From Acidobacteriaceae bacterium (lineage in GTDB: Bacteria > Acidobacteriota > Terriglobia > Terriglobales > Acidobacteriaceae): DNA of 26,604 nucleotides. The position numbers and the translations under genes were made by a program. The notes below the pieces were generated by a model, which made no database searches, was not told where the DNA came from, and was given only the letters and a program-made list of their open reading frames with translations. Shown one piece after another: positions 9,114-17,105 of this stretch; within the stretch, counting starts at the first letter, position 1; every line of letters starts with the position of its first letter. The stretch is from contig PMBA01000283.1 of assembly GCA_003152795.1 (NCBI GenBank), positions 373 to 26,976 on the forward strand, written 5' to 3'.

Positions 9114-9130
9114 AGACCCGCAGTGGGTCT
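9114..9130 (-). terminator. Weak hairpin downstream of the receptor gene
   Basis: AGACCC and GGGTCT pair as a 6-bp stem around a 5-nt loop about 45 bp after the receptor stop. On the minus strand the stem is followed only by TTCCC, not a real T-run, so intrinsic termination would be partial at best. A second short hairpin (GCCGCT, 3-nt loop, AGCGGC) lies at 9063-9077. They may reduce read-through into the PqaA-like gene. Confidence 0.2.
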
Positions 9131-9175
9131 CAAGGCATTCGGCCGGAGCCAGCAAAGGCACCGCCAAGACCGCTT

Positions 9176-12100
9176 CTAGAACAACAGCTTCAAAGCAATC
9201 TGCATGATGCGAGCGGGTGCCGACGACTGGATGTATCCAAAGCCCCCCTGTCCGGTATCGTTAATGTTGCCGTCCGGGCCGCCGAAGTTCGTATGGTTGA
9301 AGACGTTGAACGCTTCGGCGCGGAATTGCAGTTTTATTCCTTCCTTGATGCTGGTGTCCTTCACCAACGCCATGTCGTAGTTCTGCGTGCCCGGACCGGT
9401 AAAGAACTCGGGCGGCACATTTCCGAACTGACCCAGCGGCTCAAGCGTAAAGTAATTGGGATTAAAGTATGGGTTGCCGTGGCGGGGATTTTTATCCAGG
9501 AAAAGACGGGTGCCATTGTTGGCAAAGCTGGGCTCATCGATGATGGTTCCGTTGGCGCCGGCCAGGGAGCGGTCATCGGATTCCTTGATCTGGACCGGAG
9601 CGCCGCTGGCGTACGTCGCGATACCGGAGAGAGCCCAACCAGCCGTGAACCGCCGTGCTACAGGGCCATTGCCCAATAACATGTTAAAGGGCAGTTGGAC
9701 GGTATAACTGATGGTCAAGTCGCTGGGGACGTTCGCCAGAGACAACCCGTAACTCAGTCTTGGATTGATGGGATTGGTGTTGTCGAAATCGTCCGAACTG
9801 TTGCCCAGCGCTTTCGCCTTGGTATAGGAAATCAGGAAGTTTGCATATTTGTCCTGGTGCTGGAGACTGGCCTGAAGGGAGTGATAATTGGAAGTAGACG
9901 CGGTAATCATGTACGTATTGCTGCCGAAATACGTGGATCCGAAGGGTTGGCGCGTACCGTTGATCACCTGACCACTCGCCGTGGTGAATGTTCCGTTCTC
10001 GTATCCCGGCCCGCAAGGAGTTACACCGGGAGCAAGGTTGGCAGGATTGGACAATTGCAGGCAGAGAGCCTGGTTCCCGGGATTCGCTTCTTCAAGAGTC
10101 ATGAGATGCCGGCCGACGGTGCCCACATAGCTGACGCTCAGCACGGTGTGAGTTCCCAGTTGGCGCTGAATCCCCAGTTCCCATTCCTGCATATAGGGCA
10201 AAACGTTTCTTGGAGAAAAATAGCGGTTGGAGAGCGGCTCCGCCCCGGCCCAATTGAAGGTCGAGTCCGGGTGGGATGGCGACACGTTGGCTGGAGGCGG
10301 TACAAAAGGAAATTTAATCCCTTCAAAATTTCCCGTTGCGCGATCGATATAAGGCGAATTCAAAATGTCCGGCACTGGACTTCCAAACCCCTGGCCATAC
10401 GGCGCGTCGCCCGAATTGCTGAAGGTTTGGACATCCGCGAAGGACTGGTAGAAAATCCCGTATCCAGTGCGAATACTCGTTTTGCCCCGGGTGCCCAAGA
10501 GCTTTCCGAGCCACCCGTCGGTAATATCGGGGGCCCAGGCCAGCCCGACTCTCGGAGCGAAATGAAGTTTCTGCACTTGCGACAGGGTCCGAGGCACCCC
10601 GGGGTCGCCGGGAACCACAAGTCCCAAAGGCGCGGTGGGAAAGGACAGCGATTGTCTCCCTGGAATGAGCGTTTCGATTCTGTTTTGTGTGTCGTACCAG
10701 GGCGTGTCGAGTTCCCAGCGCAGACCATAATTCAGGGTCAGCGTGGGTCGTGCGCGCCAGCTATCCTGCGCATACAGTCCTATGTACTTGGTGCGCGAGT
10801 CAAGGTTGGAAACGGTTGACTGAGCAAAGCCACCGTTCGCGACCGCGCCCAACAGGTAATCCGCGAAATCAAGTCCAGTTTCTGAACCGTTAAAACCAAA
10901 AAATCCGTTCACAATGCCGCCGCCGTGCGCATTGATCTGGTCGTAGTGCAGGTCCGCTCCAAATTGGAAGGTGTGGGTTCCAATGACCTTGCTAACATTG
11001 TCGATGATTTGGAAGGTGTTATTGTACTGGAGCCCCGCACCGGCTGTAGCGCCGAAGACGTAGTTGTTAAACGCCATCAGCGGAACCCCAACCTGGGCAG
11101 GGTCCAAACTGGAGATTCCCCCCGTGTTGTTCCACGGGGTGTTGAAACCCAGAGAAGCAAGAGTGACACCCATGCCTCCGACTCCAACTCCGGCCCCATT
11201 TACATTCCGCATATATACCAAGCGGATATCGTTGACCAGGGTGTTGCCGAACGTCGTGGTCAGGCCCGCGTTCACCATCTGGGACTGACCCTGGGTGGCC
11301 TGGGCAAAGCCCGGAATCGTTGTCCCATAGGGGTTGAGTAAGTGGTAGTTATCGATGAAGTAATAGCCAAAAAGAGCGCCATAACGAGTATTGAAATCCA
11401 GCCGTAACGCGCCTTTATTATCCGTGAGAGTTCCGTTGTAGGCCGAGGTTGCGTAGTACGGGATACCGTTTCGGGTGATACTTGACGCCGGGATGTAATG
11501 CAGTGTGTTCACCGCCACCGGGTCCCACGCGCTTTGAGGAATCACTGCGTTGGGGAAGACGCATGTAGTATTAGTGGTACATCCCGCCGAGTAGTAAGGC
11601 TCTCCCGGTGTTACCGCGTATCCGAGTCTCTGGGAAAGAAGGTTCGCCCAATAGCTTCCGACAACCCCCTGACCGCCGTTTGCGGGATCCGACGCTTCCA
11701 GAGAGGACGCTTCGTCAATCAGGTTTCCCATGCGGTCCTGGCTGGAAGGCACGGGAAAGTTCTGGGTTAAGCCTTGAATTTGCCTGGTACCCTGGTAGTC
11801 CCCAAAGAAGAAGGCCTTGCTTTTTATGATCGGCGCTCCAAACGTCGCGCCAAACACGTTCTGCTTTAACTGATTGGGTGCCGGCGAAAAATAATCTCTC
11901 GCATCCAGGTCCGTGTTTCGCAGAAACTCAAAAGCGCTTCCGTGGATTTTATTGGTACCGGATTTGGTGACAACATTGATCTGGCCGCCGCTGAAGTTTC
12001 CGTATTCCGCGTTGAAGTTATTGGTGATGATGCGAAATTGAGCGATCGAATCGAGGTTCGGGATGATTGCGGCGACGTTCTGCACGCCTTCCTGGGCATC

Positions 12101-12730
12101 GGCGCCGTTCACCATGAATCCGTTGGTTCCCGGCCGGCCACCATTGATCGACTCCGTTCCCGGATTCAAATCCCCAGAGACCCCAGGGGATGCGCTGTAA
12201 CCGTTCGTGCTGGAATAACCGGTAACCGGCGAAACTCCGGGCTGAAGGGCCAGAAGTTCGAGGTAGGAACGACCCACTAAGGGCATCTCGACAATCTTGG
12301 CGCCATCAATCACCATGCCCATCTGGCTGCTCTCTGTTTCCACCTGCAGGGTGTCGCTTTTCACCGTGATGGAATTGGTCACGCTACCCACTTCCAGTTT
12401 GACGTCGATGCGGATGGCGGAGTTCACGTCGATCTTGACCGTATTCTCGCGAAACTCTCGAAAACCCTGCTCGGTGACGATCACATCGTAGTTGCCGACC
12501 GCGAGAGCGGCGAAACTATAAAATCCACTGGCATCGGAGACGACCGTGGTCTGCACACCGGTCTCCTCATTGGTGGCAACCACCGTGACACCTGGGACAA
12601 CGGCACCGCTGGGATCAGTAATGACCCCTGAGATCGTACCGGTGATTCCGGCCCAAGCGACGGCTGATCCCAGCACCAGGACGGCACTGACTCCCAGAAT
12701 GAACATCTGCATGGTCGATCGGTTTGCCAT
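9176..12730 (-). CDS. Oar-like TonB-dependent receptor with carboxypeptidase-regulatory-like domain
   Basis: 1184 aa outer-membrane protein, presumed to take up large ligands such as oligosaccharides with energy from TonB. A signal peptide spans residues 1-27 (AWA before GITG). Residues about 30-115 form a carboxypeptidase-regulatory-like beta-sandwich (GTISGVITDPSGAVVPGV, then an ATNEETG segment). A plug domain follows (about 130-260, with PLVGRSYLELLALQPGVSP and INGGRPGTNGFMVNGADAQ), then a long barrel ending in the terminal phenylalanine KLLF typical of outer-membrane barrels. The length and order match the Oar-like receptors expanded in Acidobacteria, which normally occur without SusD. 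No SusD is present here. GAGGAG lies just upstream of the ATG. A TCGTAACGTT operator-like site lies about 90 bp upstream, suggesting control by the divergent LacI regulator. Confidence 0.9.
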   Translation of the reverse strand: MANRSTMQMFILGVSAVLVLGSAVAWAGITGTISGVITDPSGAVVPGVTVVATNEETGVQTTVVSDASGFYSFAALAVGNYDVIVTEQGFREFRENTVKIDVNSAIRIDVKLEVGSVTNSITVKSDTLQVETESSQMGMVIDGAKIVEMPLVGRSYLELLALQPGVSPVTGYSSTNGYSASPGVSGDLNPGTESINGGRPGTNGFMVNGADAQEGVQNVAAIIPNLDSIAQFRIITNNFNAEYGNFSGGQINVVTKSGTNKIHGSAFEFLRNTDLDARDYFSPAPNQLKQNVFGATFGAPIIKSKAFFFGDYQGTRQIQGLTQNFPVPSSQDRMGNLIDEASSLEASDPANGGQGVVGSYWANLLSQRLGYAVTPGEPYYSAGCTTNTTCVFPNAVIPQSAWDPVAVNTLHYIPASSITRNGIPYYATSAYNGTLTDNKGALRLDFNTRYGALFGYYFIDNYHLLNPYGTTIPGFAQATQGQSQMVNAGLTTTFGNTLVNDIRLVYMRNVNGAGVGVGGMGVTLASLGFNTPWNNTGGISSLDPAQVGVPLMAFNNYVFGATAGAGLQYNNTFQIIDNVSKVIGTHTFQFGADLHYDQINAHGGGIVNGFFGFNGSETGLDFADYLLGAVANGGFAQSTVSNLDSRTKYIGLYAQDSWRARPTLTLNYGLRWELDTPWYDTQNRIETLIPGRQSLSFPTAPLGLVVPGDPGVPRTLSQVQKLHFAPRVGLAWAPDITDGWLGKLLGTRGKTSIRTGYGIFYQSFADVQTFSNSGDAPYGQGFGSPVPDILNSPYIDRATGNFEGIKFPFVPPPANVSPSHPDSTFNWAGAEPLSNRYFSPRNVLPYMQEWELGIQRQLGTHTVLSVSYVGTVGRHLMTLEEANPGNQALCLQLSNPANLAPGVTPCGPGYENGTFTTASGQVINGTRQPFGSTYFGSNTYMITASTSNYHSLQASLQHQDKYANFLISYTKAKALGNSSDDFDNTNPINPRLSYGLSLANVPSDLTISYTVQLPFNMLLGNGPVARRFTAGWALSGIATYASGAPVQIKESDDRSLAGANGTIIDEPSFANNGTRLFLDKNPRHGNPYFNPNYFTLEPLGQFGNVPPEFFTGPGTQNYDMALVKDTSIKEGIKLQFRAEAFNVFNHTNFGGPDGNINDTGQGGFGYIQSSAPARIMQIALKLLF

Positions 12731-12805
12731 TTTGCTCTCCTCACTTGTTGAAAATCACAAGGGCGATGCGCTTCTTCGCGGTTTTCGCTTTACGGACAGC
12801 GCGAC

Positions 12806-12834
12806 ATTGTACACAGATAGAACGTTACGAACTA
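12806..12834 (-). promoter_or_regulatory. Candidate receptor promoter (-10 TACAAT)
   Basis: On the minus strand, TACAAT (plus 12806-12811) matches the sigma70 -10 consensus at five of six positions and would place the transcript start about 70 nt before the receptor ATG. The -35 region at 17 bp (TAGTTC) is poor. The operator-like site at 12817-12830 lies immediately upstream of the -10, inside the spacer, where a bound repressor would block polymerase. Confidence 0.35.
12817..12830 (-). promoter_or_regulatory. LacI-type operator-like site A (receptor)
   Basis: The minus strand reads TCGTAACGTTCTAT. It shares TCGnAACGTT with three other intergenic sites in the window. The core AACGTT is palindromic with a central CG, as in LacI/GalR-family operators; the outer half is degenerate. 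It lies in the spacer of the candidate receptor promoter. Confidence 0.5.
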
Positions 12835-12970
12835 ACGGCCTCAAGCCCACCACCACAACTAAACTTGGCGCACCCATCAAAGTCTGGTAGATTGACAAAG
12901 TGCCAATAAATACGCGACATTGTTGAGCGGCATGAAATCTATCACCGCCTGGCTGCGGTCGTCAAGGCAA

Positions 12971-12990
12971 ATATCGAAACGTTTTTATAT
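12971..12990 (+). promoter_or_regulatory. LacI-type operator-like site B (upstream of lacI)
   Basis: ATATCGAAAC / GTTTTTATAT is a 20-bp inverted repeat with 8 of 10 position pairs complementary around a central CG. It is the most symmetric of the four sites and contains TCGAAACGTTTTTA (12974-12987), sharing TCGnAACGTT with the others. It lies about 155 bp before the lacI start codon, consistent with autoregulation or with looping to site A, 157 bp centre to centre. Confidence 0.6.
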
Positions 12991-13144
12991 GGAGCTCATT
13001 CGGGGAGCGGGACGGCGCCCTTGGGCATTTGTCGAGACCGCCGTGGGCAAAGGACGCGGCCGCGCTGCTCATGCGGTCTTCGCCCGTGGCGAAGAAGCGT
13101 GTATCGTGATTACCCAATGAGCTTTCCAAACTGGACTTGGGCAC

Positions 13145-14176
13145 ATGGCGAAGCGACCTAAATACACGATGCGCGATGTCGCGAGGCTTGCTGGTGTGTC
13201 TATCTCCACCGTCTCGGCCGTGGTCAACAACAAGGGCATCGTGAGCGCCGAATTGACGGCCAAGGTCGAGAAGGCAGTCAAGGCCATGGCCTTCTCTCCC
13301 AATGAGGGAGCGCGCGGACTGCGTAGCGGCCGCACTCATATTATTGGATTGGTGGTACCGGATATTTCCAACCCGTTTTTTGTCGAGATTCTACGTGGCG
13401 TGGAAGACGAGGCCATCAAGAACGGATACGAAGTAATGGTCTGCAACTCCAATGACCAAACCGCTCTCCAGACCAGGCATTTGAACGCGCTGCACGCGCA
13501 ACGGGTCGATGGGATTCTATTGGCCCCCACCGACTCCTATGCCGCACGCGAAGTACTGACCCGGGACGGCGCCCCTATTGTTTTCGTAGACTGTGTTCCC
13601 ATGAAGGCGAACGTGAACTGCGTGGTCACCGACAACTATCAAGCTTCCTACGAAGCGATCCGCTACCTGATCGGTTTAGGGCACCGGAAGATCGCGGTCA
13701 TCTCCGGGAGGCCGGTGCATTCGACCAGCATTGATCGTGTCGAAGGATGCCGAAAGGCTATGCAGGAGACCCATCTTCCTTTCCGGGAGGAGTCGCTGCA
13801 CCAGGGCGACTCACACATTGACAGCGGCTATCGGCTGGGGCTCAACTTGCTCCAGTCGCCCGAACCGCCGACCGCCATTTTTACGCTGAATAATCGGATG
13901 GCTCTGGGAATTCTGCGAGCGTTGCGGGAATTGCGGATTCCCTGCCCAGAACATGTGAGTCTGATGAGTTTTGACGATTCCGACTGGGCCGAAGTCTTCA
14001 GCCCCAGTCTTACCGCCATCCAGCAGCCCACGTACGAGATCGGCAAACGCGCGGTTGGCTTGCTGCTGCAATCCATTCAACCGGGAGAAGAAGAGTGTGA
14101 GGCCGAACCCCGCCAGATCGTGCTGAAATCATCCTTGTTGATCAGAGGCTCGACGGCAAACGCAATCCAGGCATAG
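13145..14176 (+). CDS. LacI-family transcriptional regulator
   Basis: 343 aa, normal length for the family. Residues 8-28 form the helix-turn-helix (MRDVARLAGVSISTVSAVVN). Residues 51-61 (SPNEGARGLRS) form the hinge helix with Leu59 as the expected minor-groove intercalator. From residue 65 a periplasmic-binding-protein-like sugar-sensing domain begins (IGLVVPDISNPFF), continuing to the C-terminal ILKSSLLIRGST strand. It most likely represses sugar-uptake and glycosidase genes until an inducing sugar binds. The ribosome-binding site before the ATG is weak. The gene is divergent from the receptor gene and convergent with the GH92 operon (22-bp gap). The four TCGnAACGTT sites in the window are its likely targets. 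The inducer cannot be read from the sequence; mannose or a mannoside is the contextual guess. Confidence 0.93.
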   Translation: MAKRPKYTMRDVARLAGVSISTVSAVVNNKGIVSAELTAKVEKAVKAMAFSPNEGARGLRSGRTHIIGLVVPDISNPFFVEILRGVEDEAIKNGYEVMVCNSNDQTALQTRHLNALHAQRVDGILLAPTDSYAAREVLTRDGAPIVFVDCVPMKANVNCVVTDNYQASYEAIRYLIGLGHRKIAVISGRPVHSTSIDRVEGCRKAMQETHLPFREESLHQGDSHIDSGYRLGLNLLQSPEPPTAIFTLNNRMALGILRALRELRIPCPEHVSLMSFDDSDWAEVFSPSLTAIQQPTYEIGKRAVGLLLQSIQPGEEECEAEPRQIVLKSSLLIRGSTANAIQA

Positions 14177-14198
14177 CGACCGAACAGCGGCAGAAGCT

Positions 14199-16478
14199 TC
14201 ACTGTGGGTCTGAACTCGACGGTGGGGGATCACCAGTGGGCCACGAACCCGGTTTTTCCGCCATCGTCAGGACTAGTCGTCCGCCCTGCGCGATCTCTTG
14301 ATGCCTGAACCAGGCGCGGTCGAGAGATTTGCCATTCAGTTCTGCGGCAATCACATACCGATTGCTCGCGGATACGTTCTTTGCCTCGATCACAAAGGTA
14401 CGATCGCCTGCCAGGTGCAACGTCACTTCGGCCAGCGCGGGACTTCCAATCACATAAACGTCCTGCCCCGCATTTGGAAAGATGCCCATCACGCCGAAGG
14501 CATACCATGATGACAAGGCCCCGGAATCGTCGTTTCCAGGGAGGCCGCGACGGCCCGTGTGAAAGTTCCTGGCGATGATCTCCCGAACACGCTCTGCAGT
14601 TTTGTCATGTCGACCCGCCCAGATGTAGAGATAGGGGCTCAAAAATCCAGGCTCATTGCCGACATCATACCGCCCGGGTACGTCGAAAAAAACATCCAGA
14701 CGTTCCACAAAAGACTTCGCGCCGCCTGACTTCTCGACCAGCCCACTCACATCCTGCGGCACGAACGTCGAATAGGTCCAGGAATTGCCTTCATAGAAAC
14801 TGTCTCCGCCCCAGCTACAACTCTGCATGGCGGTAAATTTCTGTTTCCAACTGCCGTCCCTGTGTCGTGGGCGGATAAAGCCTGTGACTCCGCCCTCTGC
14901 GAAGTTTCCATCCCACAAGTTCTCCCAGTTACCCGAACGCGCCAGAAATTTATGCGAGTCGGCATCGTGGCCAAGTCCTTTCGCGACCAGCGAAATCGCG
15001 AAATCGTCCGCCGCATACTCCATCTGCTTGGAACCGGGCCGGTCTGTTCCTTCGATGGTGACGTAACCGAATCGCTTCCAATCTTCGAGCCCACTGCGCC
15101 CTTCTTTCGTCGGGCTCTCCGGCGCTACTTCGGCATCTTTCAATAAACCTTCGTAAGCCTGGTTCCAATCGACTCCTGGCAGGTTCTTTACAAAGGCGTC
15201 GGCAATCAGGAGGTCGGCGTTGCTTCCGCCTTGCACGCGCCCGGTGAAGTTTCCGCTCCGTGCGTCGGGCAACCAACCTTCGTGGCGATCGATATCCACC
15301 AGAGCGCGCAGGATATCCGTTTCCCGCTGCGGAGCAATCAGCGTGAGCAGAGGACTGGATGTCCGGAATGTATCCCAAATCGCGTAAAAGTCATCATAGG
15401 AAGGTTCGTCGGATTGCCATAGCGGATTTTCGCCGCTGCGGTCCACCGGCATCAGCATCGTGTGATACAGGGCGGTATAGAACATCTGCCGCTCCTCATC
15501 GGTAACTCCTTTCAATTCCACTGCCCCCAGCGCCGCTTCCCATGCCGACTCGGCGGCGGCGCGGACCCGGTCGAAATCGAAGTCTGGAATCTCATTCTCC
15601 GCGTTGCGCTTGGCCTGGGCTACGCTCACGAACGAAATCCCCACCCTCAGCCTTACCACCTGTGCCTGCCTGGTGGCGAAGGATAACCATGCCCCAGTCT
15701 TGCCGCCGGCGCCGGACTGCGCCGCTTTCGCACCCGCGCGCAAGCGGCCGTCCAGCCACGTGCCCCATCGGTCTGCACCTGTGTCCGAGACTGCGTAAAA
15801 ATAAACCGTGTAGGAGTTCGTCTGCTGGTTCCATCCGCCGGTGACGCTGCTCGATCCCGTCACTTCCGTGGGAGATTCCACTCTTACCTGCGATGCGGTG
15901 ATCAACTGGCCTTCTCTCGCTTTGCTGATCCAGCTCAGGCAATGGCCCGCATCGATCAGAATATTGCCCTGGCGCGCAGCGGGATATGTGAACCGATAAA
16001 GTGCCGCGCGGCCGCTGGTGGTGATCTCCGCGTCGATCCCATAGCGCTTGAGTTTTACGCGGTAATAACCGATCGCGCCCTGCTCGCTCTCCCGCTCCGA
16101 TCCATATCCGTTCGCTCGAGGCGCTCCCACCGTCGGCTGCACCAGAATATTTCCGTACTTCGGGCCGCCGCCTGTCCCGCTCACGTGGGTCTGGCTGAAG
16201 CCGTTGATTTTCCCGGTGGGCTCCCAACCGGAGTTGGCCACATTGGGACCAACATCGGGGCCCGGCTTGATCATTCCGAAGGGCAGCGAGGGCCCTGGAA
16301 TCGTGTTTCCCCCTCCATCGATCCCGAGGAACGGATCCACACGATTCGCCACCTGCGCGGCCAATGTCGCCGCCAGGGCTAGCACCCCTGCCAGAACGGT
16401 CAACGCGCGCCGAATCAAACGAATGATCTGGAACAGAACGATCGGGAACGGCCTCCCATGGGCAGTAACGTTGCGCAT
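14199..16478 (-). CDS. GH92 alpha-mannosidase, Sec-exported
   Basis: 759 aa. GH92 enzymes are calcium-dependent, inverting exo-alpha-mannosidases acting on mannans and N-glycans. The N-terminal domain has the family start DPFLGIDGGGNTIPGPSLPF and PGPDVG (residues 48-77). The catalytic domain carries VGNEPGFLSPYLYIWAG (606-622) with the expected acid glutamate, and LPGNDDSGALSSWY (646-659) with the catalytic-base aspartates. GNEP is followed by GFL where the other GH92 in this window has DHH, so the two may differ in linkage preference. The frame is open to 16532, overlapping the SIS gene, but ATG at 16478 starts 20 bp after the SIS stop with a GAAAGG segment upstream and leads straight into a signal peptide (LIRRALTVLAGVLALAATLAAQ). 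It is the last gene of the permease-kinase operon. Confidence 0.88.
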   Translation of the reverse strand: MRNVTAHGRPFPIVLFQIIRLIRRALTVLAGVLALAATLAAQVANRVDPFLGIDGGGNTIPGPSLPFGMIKPGPDVGPNVANSGWEPTGKINGFSQTHVSGTGGGPKYGNILVQPTVGAPRANGYGSERESEQGAIGYYRVKLKRYGIDAEITTSGRAALYRFTYPAARQGNILIDAGHCLSWISKAREGQLITASQVRVESPTEVTGSSSVTGGWNQQTNSYTVYFYAVSDTGADRWGTWLDGRLRAGAKAAQSGAGGKTGAWLSFATRQAQVVRLRVGISFVSVAQAKRNAENEIPDFDFDRVRAAAESAWEAALGAVELKGVTDEERQMFYTALYHTMLMPVDRSGENPLWQSDEPSYDDFYAIWDTFRTSSPLLTLIAPQRETDILRALVDIDRHEGWLPDARSGNFTGRVQGGSNADLLIADAFVKNLPGVDWNQAYEGLLKDAEVAPESPTKEGRSGLEDWKRFGYVTIEGTDRPGSKQMEYAADDFAISLVAKGLGHDADSHKFLARSGNWENLWDGNFAEGGVTGFIRPRHRDGSWKQKFTAMQSCSWGGDSFYEGNSWTYSTFVPQDVSGLVEKSGGAKSFVERLDVFFDVPGRYDVGNEPGFLSPYLYIWAGRHDKTAERVREIIARNFHTGRRGLPGNDDSGALSSWYAFGVMGIFPNAGQDVYVIGSPALAEVTLHLAGDRTFVIEAKNVSASNRYVIAAELNGKSLDRAWFRHQEIAQGGRLVLTMAEKPGSWPTGDPPPSSSDPQ

Positions 16479-16498
16479 GACCGCCGCACCTTTCACGA

Positions 16499-17065
16499 CT
16501 AATCCCTCAATTGGAGTTCGACCATTTCGCAAATCGTATGCAGCAGGAACTGATGGCCCTCCTGAATCCGTGCGGTGATGTTGCTGCGAACCACGAGTTC
16601 CAGGCTCGCCAGTCCTGCACAGCGTCCGCCACCGCGCCCCAGCAGCGCGATAGTATGAATCTTCAGTGTGCCCGCTCCTTGAAGAGCGCGGCGGACGTTC
16701 TCGCTATTTCCACTTGTGCTGAAAGCGACCAGGACGTCGCCCGGCTGCGCAAAGGCCTCGAGTTGCCGGACGAAAACATCGTCAAACGCGTAATCATTCC
16801 CAATCGCCGTAAGATCTCCCGCGTGTGCAGAAAGACAGATCGCGGGATACGGGCGGCGGTCGCGATCGAAGCGGCCAACGAACTCCGTGGTCAGATGCGC
16901 TGCCTCCGCTGCACTTCCGCCATTGCCGCAGGCCAGCAACTTGTGCCCTCCGTTCAGGACGCTTGCGATCAAACCGGCAGCGTCCTGTACCTTAGTCTCC
17001 AATTCAGCGAGCGACTCGATCATCGCCACTGCTTCCGCCAGGTTGTGCTTGAATACTGGATTCAT
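16499..17065 (-). CDS. SIS-domain isomerase, GmhA (sedoheptulose-7-phosphate isomerase)-like
   Basis: 188 aa, a typical GmhA length, cytoplasmic. The phosphosugar-binding loop is LLACGNGGSAAEAAHLTTEF (43-62), followed by a second loop AFSTSGNSENV (114-124). The four residues that bind zinc in GmhA are all in register: His57 and Glu61 (HLTTE), Gln168 and His176 (QEGHQFLLH). GmhA turns sedoheptulose 7-phosphate into D-glycero-D-manno-heptose 7-phosphate for LPS heptose. Here the gene sits between GH38 and GH92 with 40-bp and 20-bp gaps, and no other heptose gene is in the window, so a role on a catabolic phosphosugar is possible. AAGGAT lies about 9 nt before the ATG. Confidence 0.85.
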   Translation of the reverse strand: MNPVFKHNLAEAVAMIESLAELETKVQDAAGLIASVLNGGHKLLACGNGGSAAEAAHLTTEFVGRFDRDRRPYPAICLSAHAGDLTAIGNDYAFDDVFVRQLEAFAQPGDVLVAFSTSGNSENVRRALQGAGTLKIHTIALLGRGGGRCAGLASLELVVRSNITARIQEGHQFLLHTICEMVELQLRD

Positions 17066-17105
17066 TGCGCCAGATCCTTGGGTGAACTCGCGGTCCCAGA
17101 GTGCG

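Larger units (their letters stand above)
12731..13144. other. Divergent regulatory region between receptor gene and lacI
   Basis: This 414-bp stretch contains no supported gene. It holds the two operator-like sites listed separately (12817-12830 and 12971-12990), a likely -10 box for the receptor gene, and a consensus TTGACA at 12892-12897 on the plus strand whose best -10 partner (GACATT at 12916-12921, 18-bp spacer) is poor. A 66-codon plus-strand open frame (12920-13120) has no ribosome-binding site and unremarkable composition, so it is not called. Confidence 0.5.

Noticed and set aside
9695..10819. 374-codon plus-strand open frame
   Set aside because: It lies wholly antisense to the receptor gene, whose translation shows clear domains; the antisense product has biased, low-structure composition and no ribosome-binding site.
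12920..13120. 66-codon open frame before lacI
   Set aside because: No ribosome-binding site, no recognisable motif, and it covers the operator palindrome region.
16463..16476. GCGCAACGTTACTG (minus strand) near the Sec-exported GH92 start as an operator
   Set aside because: It resembles site C at most positions but is inside an operon and coding sequence and lacks the leading T; it is likely chance, though it could be included in a binding test.
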